Source: Deltaproteobacteria bacterium (GTDB taxonomy: Bacteria > Myxococcota_C > UBA6777). From it: a stretch of DNA of 64,000 nucleotides. A program made the translations under genes and the position numbers. Shown here piece after piece: positions 33,878 through 43,111 of this stretch; position 1 is the stretch's first letter; every line of letters starts with the position of its first letter. The DNA is taken from the NCBI GenBank assembly GCA_006226375.1, contig SBHC01000018.1, positions 107,334-171,333 on the forward strand, in the 5' to 3' direction. Below the pieces are notes generated by a model. The model was not told the DNA's origin and ran no database searches. It saw only the letters and a list, made by a program, of their open reading frames with translations.

Positions 33878-35281
33878 TCAGGGGGTGTTGGGAGGAGAAG
33901 CACAGATCTTGAGCGCGGAGCATTGGGTACCTTGGGGGCAGTCGGCTGTGCTTTGGCAGCGCCACACACATACTTTGTTGAACGTATCACATGTCATGGT
34001 AGATGAGAATGCCTTGCAGTCGTCGTCGAAGCGACACTGAGGAAAACAGGACGCCCACTGGATCTTGTCTTGCACGGTGATGCAGCTCAACGGCTCCTCG
34101 CAGCGAAGCGCCAGATCTTTGAAGCTTGGGTCGCACGATTGCCCCAGCTTGCGAGGGCCTCTCTCAAAAGGAGCGCATACCTTCTCGACCTTGCCTTTGA
34201 AGGAGCGACATTCGTGCAGGGGCTGACGAAACGCACAGTCGTGGTAGGAGGTGCAGTTCGCCTGACGGCAAACGCCGTCCAACTCAATGGTGGGAATGCA
34301 AACAAAGTTGGTTCGGCCGTCACAGGCTGTTTCGGGTGGATCTTGGGTGCTGCAGGTCTTGGCGCAAATGCGAGTCGTGTTGGGGCGCTCCGATGCGTAG
34401 ACGCAAACGGTGCCTGGTGCACAGAGCGCGCTGTCTGGGGTGTTGCACTCATCGCCTTCCCAGGCTTTGACTCCCTCCTGGCACGTGTTGAGGTGAGTGG
34501 TCGAACACGTCAGGCCGCGTGTGATGTCACACTCAATGGGTGGGTTCCATTGTTTGCCACACAACGCTCCTGCTTGCAGCGCAAGTGTTGCATCAACGCA
34601 CTTCCCACCGACGCACATCAGATGGTTGAACCCGCTGCGTTGGCAGGTCACGCTGGTGCCCAAGTCACAGGCTTGCTCTTTCCCTACAACGTTCAGGCAG
34701 GCCATCTGGGGGAGCCGGGGGTTGTCGTGCGTCCAGGTCACCTGAGTGCATTCGGTGCGTCCATCTTTGTTGGCGTTGCAAGTCGTAACATCTTGACTGC
34801 AGTCTTGGAGGCAGTGAGCGTCAAAGACACCGTGGCGAACACACAACAGACCTGGAGTACAGCGCCGCTCAGCGGGTGCGTTGCGATACCATTGACACGA
34901 TTGATGCAGGGTCCGCTGCCCTGGGCCAGGCGGCTCATCGGGTGGTTCTGGAGGAGGCTCTGGCGGAGTTTCGGAAGCTCCACCATCCATCACGACATCT
35001 GCGGTTGGCTCCAGCTCAGGTTTTTCCGGATCCAGGTTGCCTGTAAAAGCCGAGCACATCCCCTCCACGCAACTCAAATGCAAACAGTCTTGCGAAGACT
35101 GGCAGGGCAGACCTTCGATCGACGAGGACCGAAAACAATGGGCTGAAACCAAAAAGGCCAACAGCGCCAAAGCAAGGCGAAACACCCGGCCTGCTTGTCT
35201 CTTTCGTATCGGCTCTTGGGAAGTGGATGTTATGAAGGCTCTCAAAGAACAACCTGTCTCGACGGTTCTGGGTGGCTTCAC
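33878..35281 (-). CDS. Cysteine-rich lipoprotein, paralogue of the 32596-33846 gene product
   Basis: A 467-residue frame that begins with GTG at 35281 (AGGA lies 10 bases upstream), which would give an unusually long basic N-region before the hydrophobic stretch LALALLAFLVSAHC. A GTG at 35185 (residue 33) is an alternative start and would give a shorter, more normal signal peptide. The lipobox-like VSAHC is less typical. A proline-rich linker (PPEPPPEPPDEPPGP) leads to a disulfide-rich domain aligned along its full length with the downstream paralogue. No catalytic motif is seen. Role unknown. Confidence 0.8.
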   Translation of the reverse strand: MKPPRTVETGCSLRAFITSTSQEPIRKRQAGRVFRLALALLAFLVSAHCFRSSSIEGLPCQSSQDCLHLSCVEGMCSAFTGNLDPEKPELEPTADVVMDGGASETPPEPPPEPPDEPPGPGQRTLHQSCQWYRNAPAERRCTPGLLCVRHGVFDAHCLQDCSQDVTTCNANKDGRTECTQVTWTHDNPRLPQMACLNVVGKEQACDLGTSVTCQRSGFNHLMCVGGKCVDATLALQAGALCGKQWNPPIECDITRGLTCSTTHLNTCQEGVKAWEGDECNTPDSALCAPGTVCVYASERPNTTRICAKTCSTQDPPETACDGRTNFVCIPTIELDGVCRQANCTSYHDCAFRQPLHECRSFKGKVEKVCAPFERGPRKLGQSCDPSFKDLALRCEEPLSCITVQDKIQWASCFPQCRFDDDCKAFSSTMTCDTFNKVCVWRCQSTADCPQGTQCSALKICASPPNTP

Positions 35282-35341
35282 TCCGATTGATTCCTGCCCC
35301 TTTCAATAGCGCAACAAAATCAAAGCACGCTCGTCTCCTTG

Positions 35342-36583
35342 TTATGCTGTTTGTTGTGCCCGTTTTTGTTCGATGTACTCTTGCAGTGCGCGCTCCAAAT
35401 CGGGGTCATCTGTCGGTACATCGTGGTGGTATTGTTGGATGTATTCGCTGTTGGGATCGCGCAAGACCTCTCCAGGGTATGCAGCGATCTTTGGATGCTC
35501 AGGCGCGCGCGGCTCGAACACTTTGGGATCTCCTTGCGCAATCGAGAGCAACGCCTGCGGTAGATCCCGCCCCATCAGCGGACTGATACTTAATGGAGGT
35601 GTCGGGCGAGGGTTCATCTCAATAAGATACGCCTGTTTTGTCTTCTCACAAATCACGTAGTCAAGGCTGGCACAGCCCGTGAACTCTGTCGCTTGTAAGA
35701 TCTTGCGTGTGGACTCTTCCAACTCGGCGTGAGAATCCAACCGTATGACACAGCTCGGCCCTGTGATGGGTGGAAAGACTTTCTCTTTGCCCAAGGATAT
35801 ATCCGACAGACACTGCCCCTTGTACGAGACAGCGGTGCTCATCCACGTCTCACCTGAGACAAACTGTTGTATCTCTAGCTCAGGAGCGTAAGGAGCCGAG
35901 AATGTTTTCAGGAAGGTGGGCAGGAATGGATCGATCCGCCTCCAAATTCCCCAGCGCACAGGAGGTTGCTGAAAGTCTTTGAACGCTTTTTCCAGGTCCT
36001 CAGCAGAGTGACAGACTCGAACGCCACCGCCGCCGGCCGAATGGTCCTGTTTCACCACGACGGGAAAGCCTGTGGAGTCAGCAAACGCGAGGGCTTCTCT
36101 CCAGTTCTTGGTTTCGATGGCTTCAGGGACTCGGGCATCCACTTGGCGGGCCAACTCAATGAGAGAATGTCGCAGGTAGCGAGCTTTCAGATTGTTGAAA
36201 CCGCCCAACGAGTGATGCAACAACTCCAGCGTCTGACGTTGAACGCGCGATAGCAGAAACCGTTTCCTCTTCGCGAGACTTCGCCAAAGCTCATACAAGA
36301 AGGGGACAACCTCGTCATCCCCAGGCAGAATGAGGGTGGGTTGCCAGTCTGCAACCGCCTGGTAGATTCGGCGTCTCATCCCCACACGTGTGATGGTGTC
36401 CGGCAACGTCCGACGATCGTCAAACCAGCGCGTATGACGCAGCCAACTTCGCGCGTGGTACAGCCCGTAGACCTCTGCCCCCGCCTCTTTGAGCGCTTTG
36501 GGGAAGCGGGCCACGCCGATCCACCCCACTGCAGAAGAAAGTAACAATATACGGGGCTTGTTTCTCTCGTTTCCTGGATTCAT
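35342..36583 (-). CDS. ATP-grasp carboligase-type protein
   Basis: A 413-residue cytoplasmic enzyme with an ATP-grasp fold. The N-terminal region (ILLLSSAVGWIGVARFPKALKEAG) resembles a pre-ATP-grasp Rossmann domain. The ATP-binding Lys and glycine loop appear in FPVVVKQDHSAGGGGVRV, and the Mg-binding acidic/Asn set in YLIEMNPRPTPP. Proteins of this kind ligate a carboxylate to an amine or thiol, as in peptide ligases and carbamoyl-phosphate-like enzymes. The ATG at 36583 follows AGAGGTAGC. No biosynthetic cluster surrounds it, so the substrate cannot be inferred. Confidence 0.85.
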   Translation of the reverse strand: MNPGNERNKPRILLLSSAVGWIGVARFPKALKEAGAEVYGLYHARSWLRHTRWFDDRRTLPDTITRVGMRRRIYQAVADWQPTLILPGDDEVVPFLYELWRSLAKRKRFLLSRVQRQTLELLHHSLGGFNNLKARYLRHSLIELARQVDARVPEAIETKNWREALAFADSTGFPVVVKQDHSAGGGGVRVCHSAEDLEKAFKDFQQPPVRWGIWRRIDPFLPTFLKTFSAPYAPELEIQQFVSGETWMSTAVSYKGQCLSDISLGKEKVFPPITGPSCVIRLDSHAELEESTRKILQATEFTGCASLDYVICEKTKQAYLIEMNPRPTPPLSISPLMGRDLPQALLSIAQGDPKVFEPRAPEHPKIAAYPGEVLRDPNSEYIQQYHHDVPTDDPDLERALQEYIEQKRAQQTA

Positions 36584-37151
36584 GCTACCTCTGCTCGGTT
36601 CGGTTCTGCGCCCGATTTGGAAGGGGGGGAACGTTTTGCTTTGCCAACTCACAGTCGCAAACGTTTGTTCTGCTGCTCTTGTTCCAAGAACTGTGACGCT
36701 TGTCTTCTTCTTGGGGAACCCTAGATGCCAAAAGTCGTGCTAGTGCGCAAGCCTTGTGGCATCCAAAGCGGGAACACCCTTGAGGGCAGAAGTGTTTCTT
36801 TGGAACCGACAGTGTTGTCACAGCAACCTCATCGCCTTTGTGTTCTTTTTGTAACAGTTGGGGTTGACGAACGACGTTGTGCGTTGTACCTGATGGTTGT
36901 GTGTTTGCCGTTTGAGAATGAGGTGTTGGTGCAAAGGTAGGGGCGGCGGTTTGGCAGGGGGAGAGTGGTGCCTTTTCAGATGTTTGCTAGGAATCTTTCG
37001 GAACGCAAATCCAAAAGCCAGCCTGGAAACGAAAGTGAACACGACATCCGTCTACTTTTTGAACGAAGTAAGCTGATGCAGATGTGGTTTATTGCCAACG
37101 CGTAAAGTACGCGTTTTGTTTGTTTGGATATGTGAAGGGAGAATGCTACGG
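36584..37151. promoter_or_regulatory. Long divergent intergenic region with inverted repeat AACGCGTA-TACGCGTT
   Basis: This 568-bp stretch between the ATP-grasp gene (leftward) and the propeller lipoprotein (rightward) holds no gene I can support. A perfect inverted repeat, AACGCGTA (37097-37104) and TACGCGTT (37108-37115) separated by AAG, lies 37 bp before the start codon at 37152. It could be an operator for the lipoprotein gene. Confidence 0.5.
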
Positions 37152-38903
37152 ATGAAGAGATGGTACGCCCAGTTGGGTTTGTTCGTAACCCTAGTGACTT
37201 TGACGACCGCTTTGGTTGCATGTGGAGGTGCCACCGAGCCCACCAACAACAACGACAACACTTCTACACCCCAGAAGCTGAGTCTATCCTTGGAGTTTTC
37301 GCCCAAGCAACCCCTTCCCAATCTTCCAGCGCAGCTCGTCCTGCAAATCAAAGACGAAGCTGGCAACGTGATGACAGCGTCCAACCTCAAACTGAACGCC
37401 AAGCGCGACAGCGAGTCGATGGACATCCCTGTGACTCCCAAAGACAATGGCTTTATGGGACAAAACATTGTCATTCCCTCGGAAGGGGAGTGGACCTTTA
37501 CCGCAACGGTTGACGTCGCTGGCCAAAGCTACACCCTGCCGACCACCCTCAAAGCTCTCTGTGACAACGGCGGCGCTGAAGGTGCTGGCTGTTGCGAAGA
37601 CTCCCAGTGTGGTGACGGACTGAGCTGCGTCTATGGTTCTTGCCAAACGGCCTTGGCTGCTGGAGGAAGTGCTTGTTACCAGGGCAACGACTGTCAATCC
37701 CAAGTGTGTGAAAACAACGCTTGCCTGGCAGGTAGCTGCACCGACGGCCAGAAGAACGGTCGGGAAACGGACGTGGACTGCGGTGGCGCTTGTGGAGCTT
37801 GCGACATCAACAAGGCTTGTGTCGTGGACAAAGACTGCGGCAGCGGCTCTTGCCAAAAGGACGTGTGTGCTCCACCGCCTGGGTCTCTCCTCGGCACAGG
37901 GGACGGAAGTCCTGAGTCTGTGAAGTGGACCGTCATCACCGACAAAGGCATGAGCGATCCAACAGGTCTGGCGTTTCATCCGAAGAAGCCGGGCGAACTG
38001 TGGATCCTGAATCGCGTCACCGACTCGTTCACCATCGTGTTTTCCACTGGCACCTCGGAGCAAACCCAGGGCACTTACTTTGATCGCTCGCAACACTTTA
38101 TGGAAGAAGTGGTCGCCCTGGCGATGGGTGACTCCGGTACGATGGCTACCTGTGGTGATAGCACCAACACCTACGGCGGTATCCAACAAGCCAACTTCTT
38201 TATGGGGCCTGCGTTGTGGCCCGATGACGTCAACAAGTTCGTTCGGGCGGGCAGCAGCATTCACGTCACTCACCTCGATATGCTTCACAGCACACCACGT
38301 TGCATGGGCATCGCTGCAGTCACCAAGAACCAATTTTATGCGTTCAACGGAATGCTGGGCACGATCGACTGGTACGACTTCCGCGAACCTCACGTTCCTG
38401 GCGGTGACGACCACTCGGATGGCGTGAAGCGACGCTTTTACTCGGCCAAGCTCAACTACGTGAAGGGTGTTCCAAGCAACCTCGTTTACGACGCAGCAAA
38501 CAGGGCTGTCTTCATCGCACACACAGGCGGCGGTGAGATTCTTCGCATGGATGTCTCCAAAGCCAACCAGGACCGCCAGTTGTTTGGTCGAAACGACTAT
38601 GTGTTTGGTGGTGACGGTGTTCTCTATGCTATGTCGGGCGACACCACAGACGTGGTGGTTCCTTTCCCCGGACCTCTGCGTGCTCCCTCCGGCCTCGTGC
38701 TGCACAACGACACGCTGTACGTTAGCGACTACAAAACTGGCAAACTTCACGCCTTTGACCTGGATGGCAAAGAGCTTCGCAGCCTGGATTCTGGGTTGGG
38801 CGACGGCGCGCTCTCCGGTATCGCGGTTAATCCACAAGACAACAAGCTCTACCTCGTAGACCGCAAACAAAACCGTATCCTCCGAATCGACCCCAAAGAA
38901 TAA
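37152..38903 (+). CDS. Lipoprotein with cysteine-rich segment and NHL/SMP-30-like beta-propeller
   Basis: A 583-residue predicted lipoprotein. The ATG at 37152 has GGGAGA about ten bases upstream and gives the signal peptide MKRWYAQLGLFVTLVTLTTA ending in the lipobox LVAC; another ATG lies at 37143 but too close to the same site. Residues about 35-135 look like an Ig-like domain. A cysteine-rich segment follows (GCCEDSQCGDGLSC, ACDINKACVVDKDC). The C-terminal half has propeller-like blades such as GLVLHNDTLYVSDYKTGKLH and GIAVNPQDNKLYLVDRKQN. It probably acts as a binding protein on the surface; ligand unknown. Confidence 0.83.
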   Translation: MKRWYAQLGLFVTLVTLTTALVACGGATEPTNNNDNTSTPQKLSLSLEFSPKQPLPNLPAQLVLQIKDEAGNVMTASNLKLNAKRDSESMDIPVTPKDNGFMGQNIVIPSEGEWTFTATVDVAGQSYTLPTTLKALCDNGGAEGAGCCEDSQCGDGLSCVYGSCQTALAAGGSACYQGNDCQSQVCENNACLAGSCTDGQKNGRETDVDCGGACGACDINKACVVDKDCGSGSCQKDVCAPPPGSLLGTGDGSPESVKWTVITDKGMSDPTGLAFHPKKPGELWILNRVTDSFTIVFSTGTSEQTQGTYFDRSQHFMEEVVALAMGDSGTMATCGDSTNTYGGIQQANFFMGPALWPDDVNKFVRAGSSIHVTHLDMLHSTPRCMGIAAVTKNQFYAFNGMLGTIDWYDFREPHVPGGDDHSDGVKRRFYSAKLNYVKGVPSNLVYDAANRAVFIAHTGGGEILRMDVSKANQDRQLFGRNDYVFGGDGVLYAMSGDTTDVVVPFPGPLRAPSGLVLHNDTLYVSDYKTGKLHAFDLDGKELRSLDSGLGDGALSGIAVNPQDNKLYLVDRKQNRILRIDPKE

Positions 38904-38925
38904 GACCCTCCTTACTCTTCCTCTC

Positions 38926-41367
38926 TCACAAACCTTGACCCCGCATCCATGCTTCCGCTTGCTTCTGAATCTCCACAGGCCAGGTGCGCAGCGCTTGTTG
39001 CATGAGTGGACTCCAAGACTGCGTTGGCACCTCCTCTCCTCCATCCAAGGGGATCGTGCGGAGCCAGCGCCAGGCTTCTTCTTTCTCCAAATAAGGCAGG
39101 CCTTCTTCCAACGCTTGAAGCGACATCTCTACGCCTGAAGCAAAGTGAAGTTTCTCATTCCAAGGGTAGGCTTCTGGAAGCTCCCATTGAAGCTCCTTGG
39201 CAAGAAGAGAAAACGGGACCCAGGAGCATCCAAGTTGTTGGGCTTGCTGCAGCATGCTTAGGCTTGGGGAGAGGCCAACCACCAAGATGTCGGAGGACGT
39301 GGAGAGGCTTTTTTGAACCCGCCCCCCTTCTTGACGAATGGCGGCTCTGCATTCTCTCTGCGGTTTGGTGAACTGGCCTGTCAGCACGAACGTTGTGTTC
39401 CATTTCCACGTCGAAACGTTGCTCAACTGAGTGAGTGTATGGGCCCTTTGTGCTCGCAACGATATCGTACGTGGTTTCCGCTCTCGATTGTATTTGAGGT
39501 GGAGATGCATGGAGGGGCCAGCCCATGCTCTGAGGGCCTTCTTTGCCTTTGCGCTGAGGCTGCCATGGGAGAAACTCACCGAGTACAACAAAGGAAACTC
39601 TGTTTCTTTGATGAACAACGCCACCCCTTCTTCGGTAAGTTTGTGGTGTCGGAATGAAAAGCTGCGCAGTCCAACAAAGACAGGACTTGAGGTGAGCCAC
39701 CGAAACCCTTCGTCTGTTACAGAGCAATGGTCCAAGCTCAGATGCTCAAGCCGTATTGTTGGAGAGTGTGCCAAGGCTCGAAGAATGCGGTCTCCTGGTG
39801 CTTTTGCTGTGAGGTTGAACCTTTGTATCTCGGACATGATTTCGGAGTTGAGGATCTTGTCCCATAGCTCACCTTCCATCTTTTCTAAGAGCCCTCCCTT
39901 GAAAGTAAAGTTCTGGGGCCGAGCTGTACTTTGTAGGAAGTCCTTCCACTGTGCTCTTGACCACTCTACGTTCTCGAAGCGAATCGTCGTGAAATTGGCA
40001 AGCCGTGGACTCTCAAAGAGCTTCTTCCAGTCGGACTCGGAAAGCTGTTGGTTCACGGTAAAGGTCTGGTATGAAAATGAAAAGTCGGGGTGGAATGTGC
40101 TGCTGTGCAGCAGCGCGAGGTTGCAGGGTGTTAGGAAGATCTCACCCGAGTTAAACAACCGAAGCTGTGGGAGGTGGGATTCTGCAAAATCTTCGAGAGC
40201 CTTGTCAGTAATGTTTGCCTCGAACACATCCGAATGGAATTCCCTTAATGCAGGAAACGTCTGCGTTTTGGTGAAGGCTCGCAAGCCCGTGCTTCGGATC
40301 ATGTTGTCGCTCAAATCCAGTGACTGCAAGTGCGAGAACTGACCTTTGGCGAGATCCTTGGCTCCTGTTGCGCCAAGGTTGCAGTACATCAGATCCAGGT
40401 GCTCAAGATGTGTCGCTCTTTCGGCGAGAAGCGCACCCGCGCCTTTGCCGAGAGGGTTGCTTGTTACCTTCAGCGTACGTAACTGCCCAAACCATGGGGC
40501 CTCTGTCAGAGCTTCCAAGGCCTGAAGATCCAACCCTGCGTGCGTGATGGTGAGGGACTCCAACGACGGCACAAAAGCATCGGACAACGCGGGCACGATC
40601 TCTGGGTTGGACCCTGAGCCTGTCCATACAAAGTTGCAGAGGTTGGGGAGCTTCCATTGTTTCATCGACGCAAAGAACATTGCGTCAGGCGGCTCTTGTG
40701 TCGAACAATGCAATGACACAATGGAGTTGAACCAGGGGCTCTGGACGATGGTCTTGAAGTATCGAGTTGTTAGCTTCTTTGTGCTGATGTAAAGATCGGT
40801 GAGTTCAGGAAAGTCCACATTGGGTACAGGAACCGTTTGTGTCTTTTCGCTCTTAAAGCTAAGGGAGCGTACCGCGTCCCATGGAAGCTCCTGCAACTGT
40901 TTCCAGGCTTCTGGGGATGGGCGTCCCTCGTACTTGAACAAGAGGTGCTCCAACTGTGCTGTTAGTGATGACGCAGCCAAAGCGTTCATCGCGTCGGGCT
41001 GTATCTCTCCCGTGACAAAAAACAAGCTTCGAAGACGGGGCAACTTTCCGCCCTGAAGCAAGGCGATGAGCATCCGTGAACCTTCTTCGGTGGCCATGCC
41101 TACGTTCGTGACAAGAGGCCAGCAAGGATGGGAGAGTTCCATGTTGTAAGGGATACATTCTGTGGGAGACCACGAACTTAAGAGCGTTGCTGCTCGCTCC
41201 ATGGCTTCATCCAAAGGGTACTCTGACGGCCAATGAAGCATGAGATCACAAAATTGAAAAAACTTCTGTCGGTCTTCACGAGCGAGGGATCGTTCAATCC
41301 AACGCATTCGTTCTTTGTACCGTGGGGCGTCTTTGTTCATGAAATGAGCTTCCGGTTTATTTTCCAT
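38926..41367 (-). CDS. Leucine-rich-repeat protein with C-terminal BRCT domain
   Basis: An 813-residue protein without a signal peptide, so probably cytoplasmic. Most of it consists of irregular leucine-rich repeats of the ribonuclease-inhibitor kind, clearest in HLEHLDLMYCNLGATGAKDL and HLQSLDLSDNMIRSTGLRAF. About residues 650-725 form a BRCT domain: TTFVLTGQFTKPQRECRAAI, then EGGRVQKSLSTSSDILVVG, and AQQLGCSWVPF, close to the BRCT of NAD-dependent DNA ligase and RFC. A further about 85 residues of unknown type follow. The start could also be the ATG at 41340. LRR and BRCT both bind proteins, and BRCT often binds phosphopeptides or DNA ends. I know of no standard bacterial family with this combination. 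Confidence 0.82.
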   Translation of the reverse strand: MENKPEAHFMNKDAPRYKERMRWIERSLAREDRQKFFQFCDLMLHWPSEYPLDEAMERAATLLSSWSPTECIPYNMELSHPCWPLVTNVGMATEEGSRMLIALLQGGKLPRLRSLFFVTGEIQPDAMNALAASSLTAQLEHLLFKYEGRPSPEAWKQLQELPWDAVRSLSFKSEKTQTVPVPNVDFPELTDLYISTKKLTTRYFKTIVQSPWFNSIVSLHCSTQEPPDAMFFASMKQWKLPNLCNFVWTGSGSNPEIVPALSDAFVPSLESLTITHAGLDLQALEALTEAPWFGQLRTLKVTSNPLGKGAGALLAERATHLEHLDLMYCNLGATGAKDLAKGQFSHLQSLDLSDNMIRSTGLRAFTKTQTFPALREFHSDVFEANITDKALEDFAESHLPQLRLFNSGEIFLTPCNLALLHSSTFHPDFSFSYQTFTVNQQLSESDWKKLFESPRLANFTTIRFENVEWSRAQWKDFLQSTARPQNFTFKGGLLEKMEGELWDKILNSEIMSEIQRFNLTAKAPGDRILRALAHSPTIRLEHLSLDHCSVTDEGFRWLTSSPVFVGLRSFSFRHHKLTEEGVALFIKETEFPLLYSVSFSHGSLSAKAKKALRAWAGPSMHLHLKYNRERKPRTISLRAQRAHTLTQLSNVSTWKWNTTFVLTGQFTKPQRECRAAIRQEGGRVQKSLSTSSDILVVGLSPSLSMLQQAQQLGCSWVPFSLLAKELQWELPEAYPWNEKLHFASGVEMSLQALEEGLPYLEKEEAWRWLRTIPLDGGEEVPTQSWSPLMQQALRTWPVEIQKQAEAWMRGQGL

Positions 41368-41459
41368 TTGATCCCTGTTGCACTCTTCTGTAGAACAAAG
41401 TTAACGTACTTTTCCGAGAAAACATGCGGTTTCGAGCCGAACGATCCAGGGAGTGTTGT

Positions 41460-42392
41460 ATGAGCACCAATACCTTTAAGTTTAAAGCTGATGATGGCAA
41501 AGAGTTACAGGGGTATCATTGGTTGCCTGCTGGCAGCACAGGTTGGAAGGGAGTGGTTCAGATTGTTCACGGTCTGGCCGAGCATGCAGCGCGCTACGAG
41601 CGGCTGGCCAAAAAGCTGAACGAAGCCCACTACGCTGTCTACGCTTACGATCAACGAGGTCATGGCAAGTCTATCGCAGAGCCCTCGGAAGAGGGTGTGT
41701 TTGGGGAAGTGGATGGATGGAAAAAGATGGTTGGTGATGTGTACACGCTCAACCGTCATATCGCTCAAGCTCATCCTGACACGCCGATCCTTTTGTTGGG
41801 TCATAGCATGGGCTCCATTATCTCCCAAGAGTACATCATTCAGCACAGCGACACCGTTCATGCTGCAGCCCTTTCCGCGACGGTCAACAACCCAGGTGCG
41901 CTTCGCAGCATTGGACTGCTCGTGGCGAAGATTGAACGCTTGCGTCTGGGGGCGCGAGGCAAAAGCAAGCTCCTTCATGCCATGAGCTTTGGTGACTACA
42001 ACAAACCGTTCAAGCCCAACCGCACCGACTACGATTGGTTGTCGCGGGATGAAGCGGAGGTTGATAAGTACGCCAACGATCCGTTGTGTGGGTTTGTGGC
42101 CAGCACAAGCCTTTGGGTCCAGTTTCTTGAGGGCATCGGAGAACTTATCAAAGAAAAGCGCCGAGCCCAAGTTCGGAAGGCTCTTCCTGTGTATCTCCTG
42201 ACGGGGAGCAAAGATCCGGTCACCAAGATGGGGAAGGAGGTCGAAAACCTGGAGAAGTCGTACAAAAAATGCGGCCTCACCGACGTGACCAGCAAATCCT
42301 ATCCCGACGCTCGCCACGAATGCTTCAACGAAACCAACCGCGACGAAGTGATCCAGGACCTTATCCATTGGTTCGATCGAGTGACAGGTTAA
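41460..42392 (+). CDS. Alpha/beta hydrolase, monoacylglycerol-lipase-like
   Basis: A 310-residue cytoplasmic serine hydrolase of the Hydrolase_4/lysophospholipase type. It shows VHGLAEHAARYERLAKKL with the oxyanion region, YDQRGHGKS, the nucleophile elbow GHSMGS, an Asp in LLTGSKDPVT, and a His in DARHECFNE. The ATG at 41460 is preceded by GGGAG at suitable spacing. It is likely to cleave monoacylglycerols, lysophospholipids or related esters. It stands alone between divergent and convergent neighbours; the stop lies 5 bp from the end of the decayed gene on the opposite strand. Confidence 0.9.
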   Translation: MSTNTFKFKADDGKELQGYHWLPAGSTGWKGVVQIVHGLAEHAARYERLAKKLNEAHYAVYAYDQRGHGKSIAEPSEEGVFGEVDGWKKMVGDVYTLNRHIAQAHPDTPILLLGHSMGSIISQEYIIQHSDTVHAAALSATVNNPGALRSIGLLVAKIERLRLGARGKSKLLHAMSFGDYNKPFKPNRTDYDWLSRDEAEVDKYANDPLCGFVASTSLWVQFLEGIGELIKEKRRAQVRKALPVYLLTGSKDPVTKMGKEVENLEKSYKKCGLTDVTSKSYPDARHECFNETNRDEVIQDLIHWFDRVTG

Positions 42393-42397
42393 GTTCT

Positions 42398-43052
42398 CTA
42401 ATCCGTTCGGTACTCCAATTGGACGTAGCCACGAAGCGCCCGGTGGTCGGAACAAACGCCGCTGCAGTCGTTGGGGATCTCCAGCGAGTCTGCGTTGAAC
42501 TTGTTGTTGATGATCTTGTTCTGTCGGGCAAAGATAAAGTCAATCTTGCCACCCTTTCGGCACGGTCCTCCGGCGGTCCCTGGTAAGGTGCGCTCGCCGT
42601 AGCCTTTGCAATGCTTTGCCTCCAGCGATGTTCCAGTGAAGAATTCGGAATCCTGATTGACCCATGTTGGACTTGGGCGGCTCTCGCGGCTCTGTGGGTT
42701 CTTTTGGCTCCGGCTTGTCCATGTTCTCTTGGACGACCTCCTTCACCGCTCTGGGTTCGGGCGGATTGGCGAGGTCAGGGCCAGTGAACCACTCGGTTTC
42801 TTCAGGGGATTGAACGTCAGAGGGGTCTTTGTCGTGGGGAGCTTCGTTTGAAGTTCCTCCATCATCCAGGTTGTGGGTTGGGGCTTCGTCGCTAGAGAAA
42901 GGTGTGGAACGATCGCTTGTCGGACCAGCGTCCAGAAGGGAGAGTGTTGGCTCTGTGTCTTGGGCGTCAGGCGCGCTCCTCTTCCCATGGATTGCGTCGG
43001 AGCAACCATACAGGATGAAGAAGAGAAGGCAAATCGCAAACCATCGTACCAT
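42398..43052 (-). pseudogene. Decayed lipoprotein of the endonuclease/exonuclease/phosphatase family, internal deletion plus frameshift
   Basis: The N-terminal frame from ATG 43052 encodes a lipoprotein signal (FILYGC), a Pro/Glu/Ser-rich linker, and then FRILHWNIAGGK, which looks like the first strand of the endonuclease/exonuclease/phosphatase fold. The frame then becomes nonsensical. In a second frame the sequence YGERTLPG and then KIDFIFARQNKIINNKF and SDHRALRGYVQLEY matches the last part of the same fold and ends at TAG 42398. About 150-200 residues of the domain are missing between these parts. The gene is therefore probably non-functional, or the assembly is wrong at about 42580-42640. 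It converges on the alpha/beta hydrolase gene. Confidence 0.7.
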
Positions 43053-43111
43053 GTGACGTCCTCGGAGCTTGGCCCGCGCGTTGGTTAAGCAGGCTGGAGG
43101 CTTTCAGGCTT

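Noticed and set aside
38700..38903. Reading the propeller lipoprotein as an SMP-30/gluconolactonase enzyme
   Set aside because: The blade repeats are visible, but no metal-binding acidic residues could be assigned, so only a fold-level call is made.
37284..39044. A 586-codon open frame on the minus strand
   Set aside because: It lies exactly antisense to the propeller lipoprotein, which has a signal peptide, lipobox and recognisable domains. The antisense protein is Val/His/Arg-rich without any motif.
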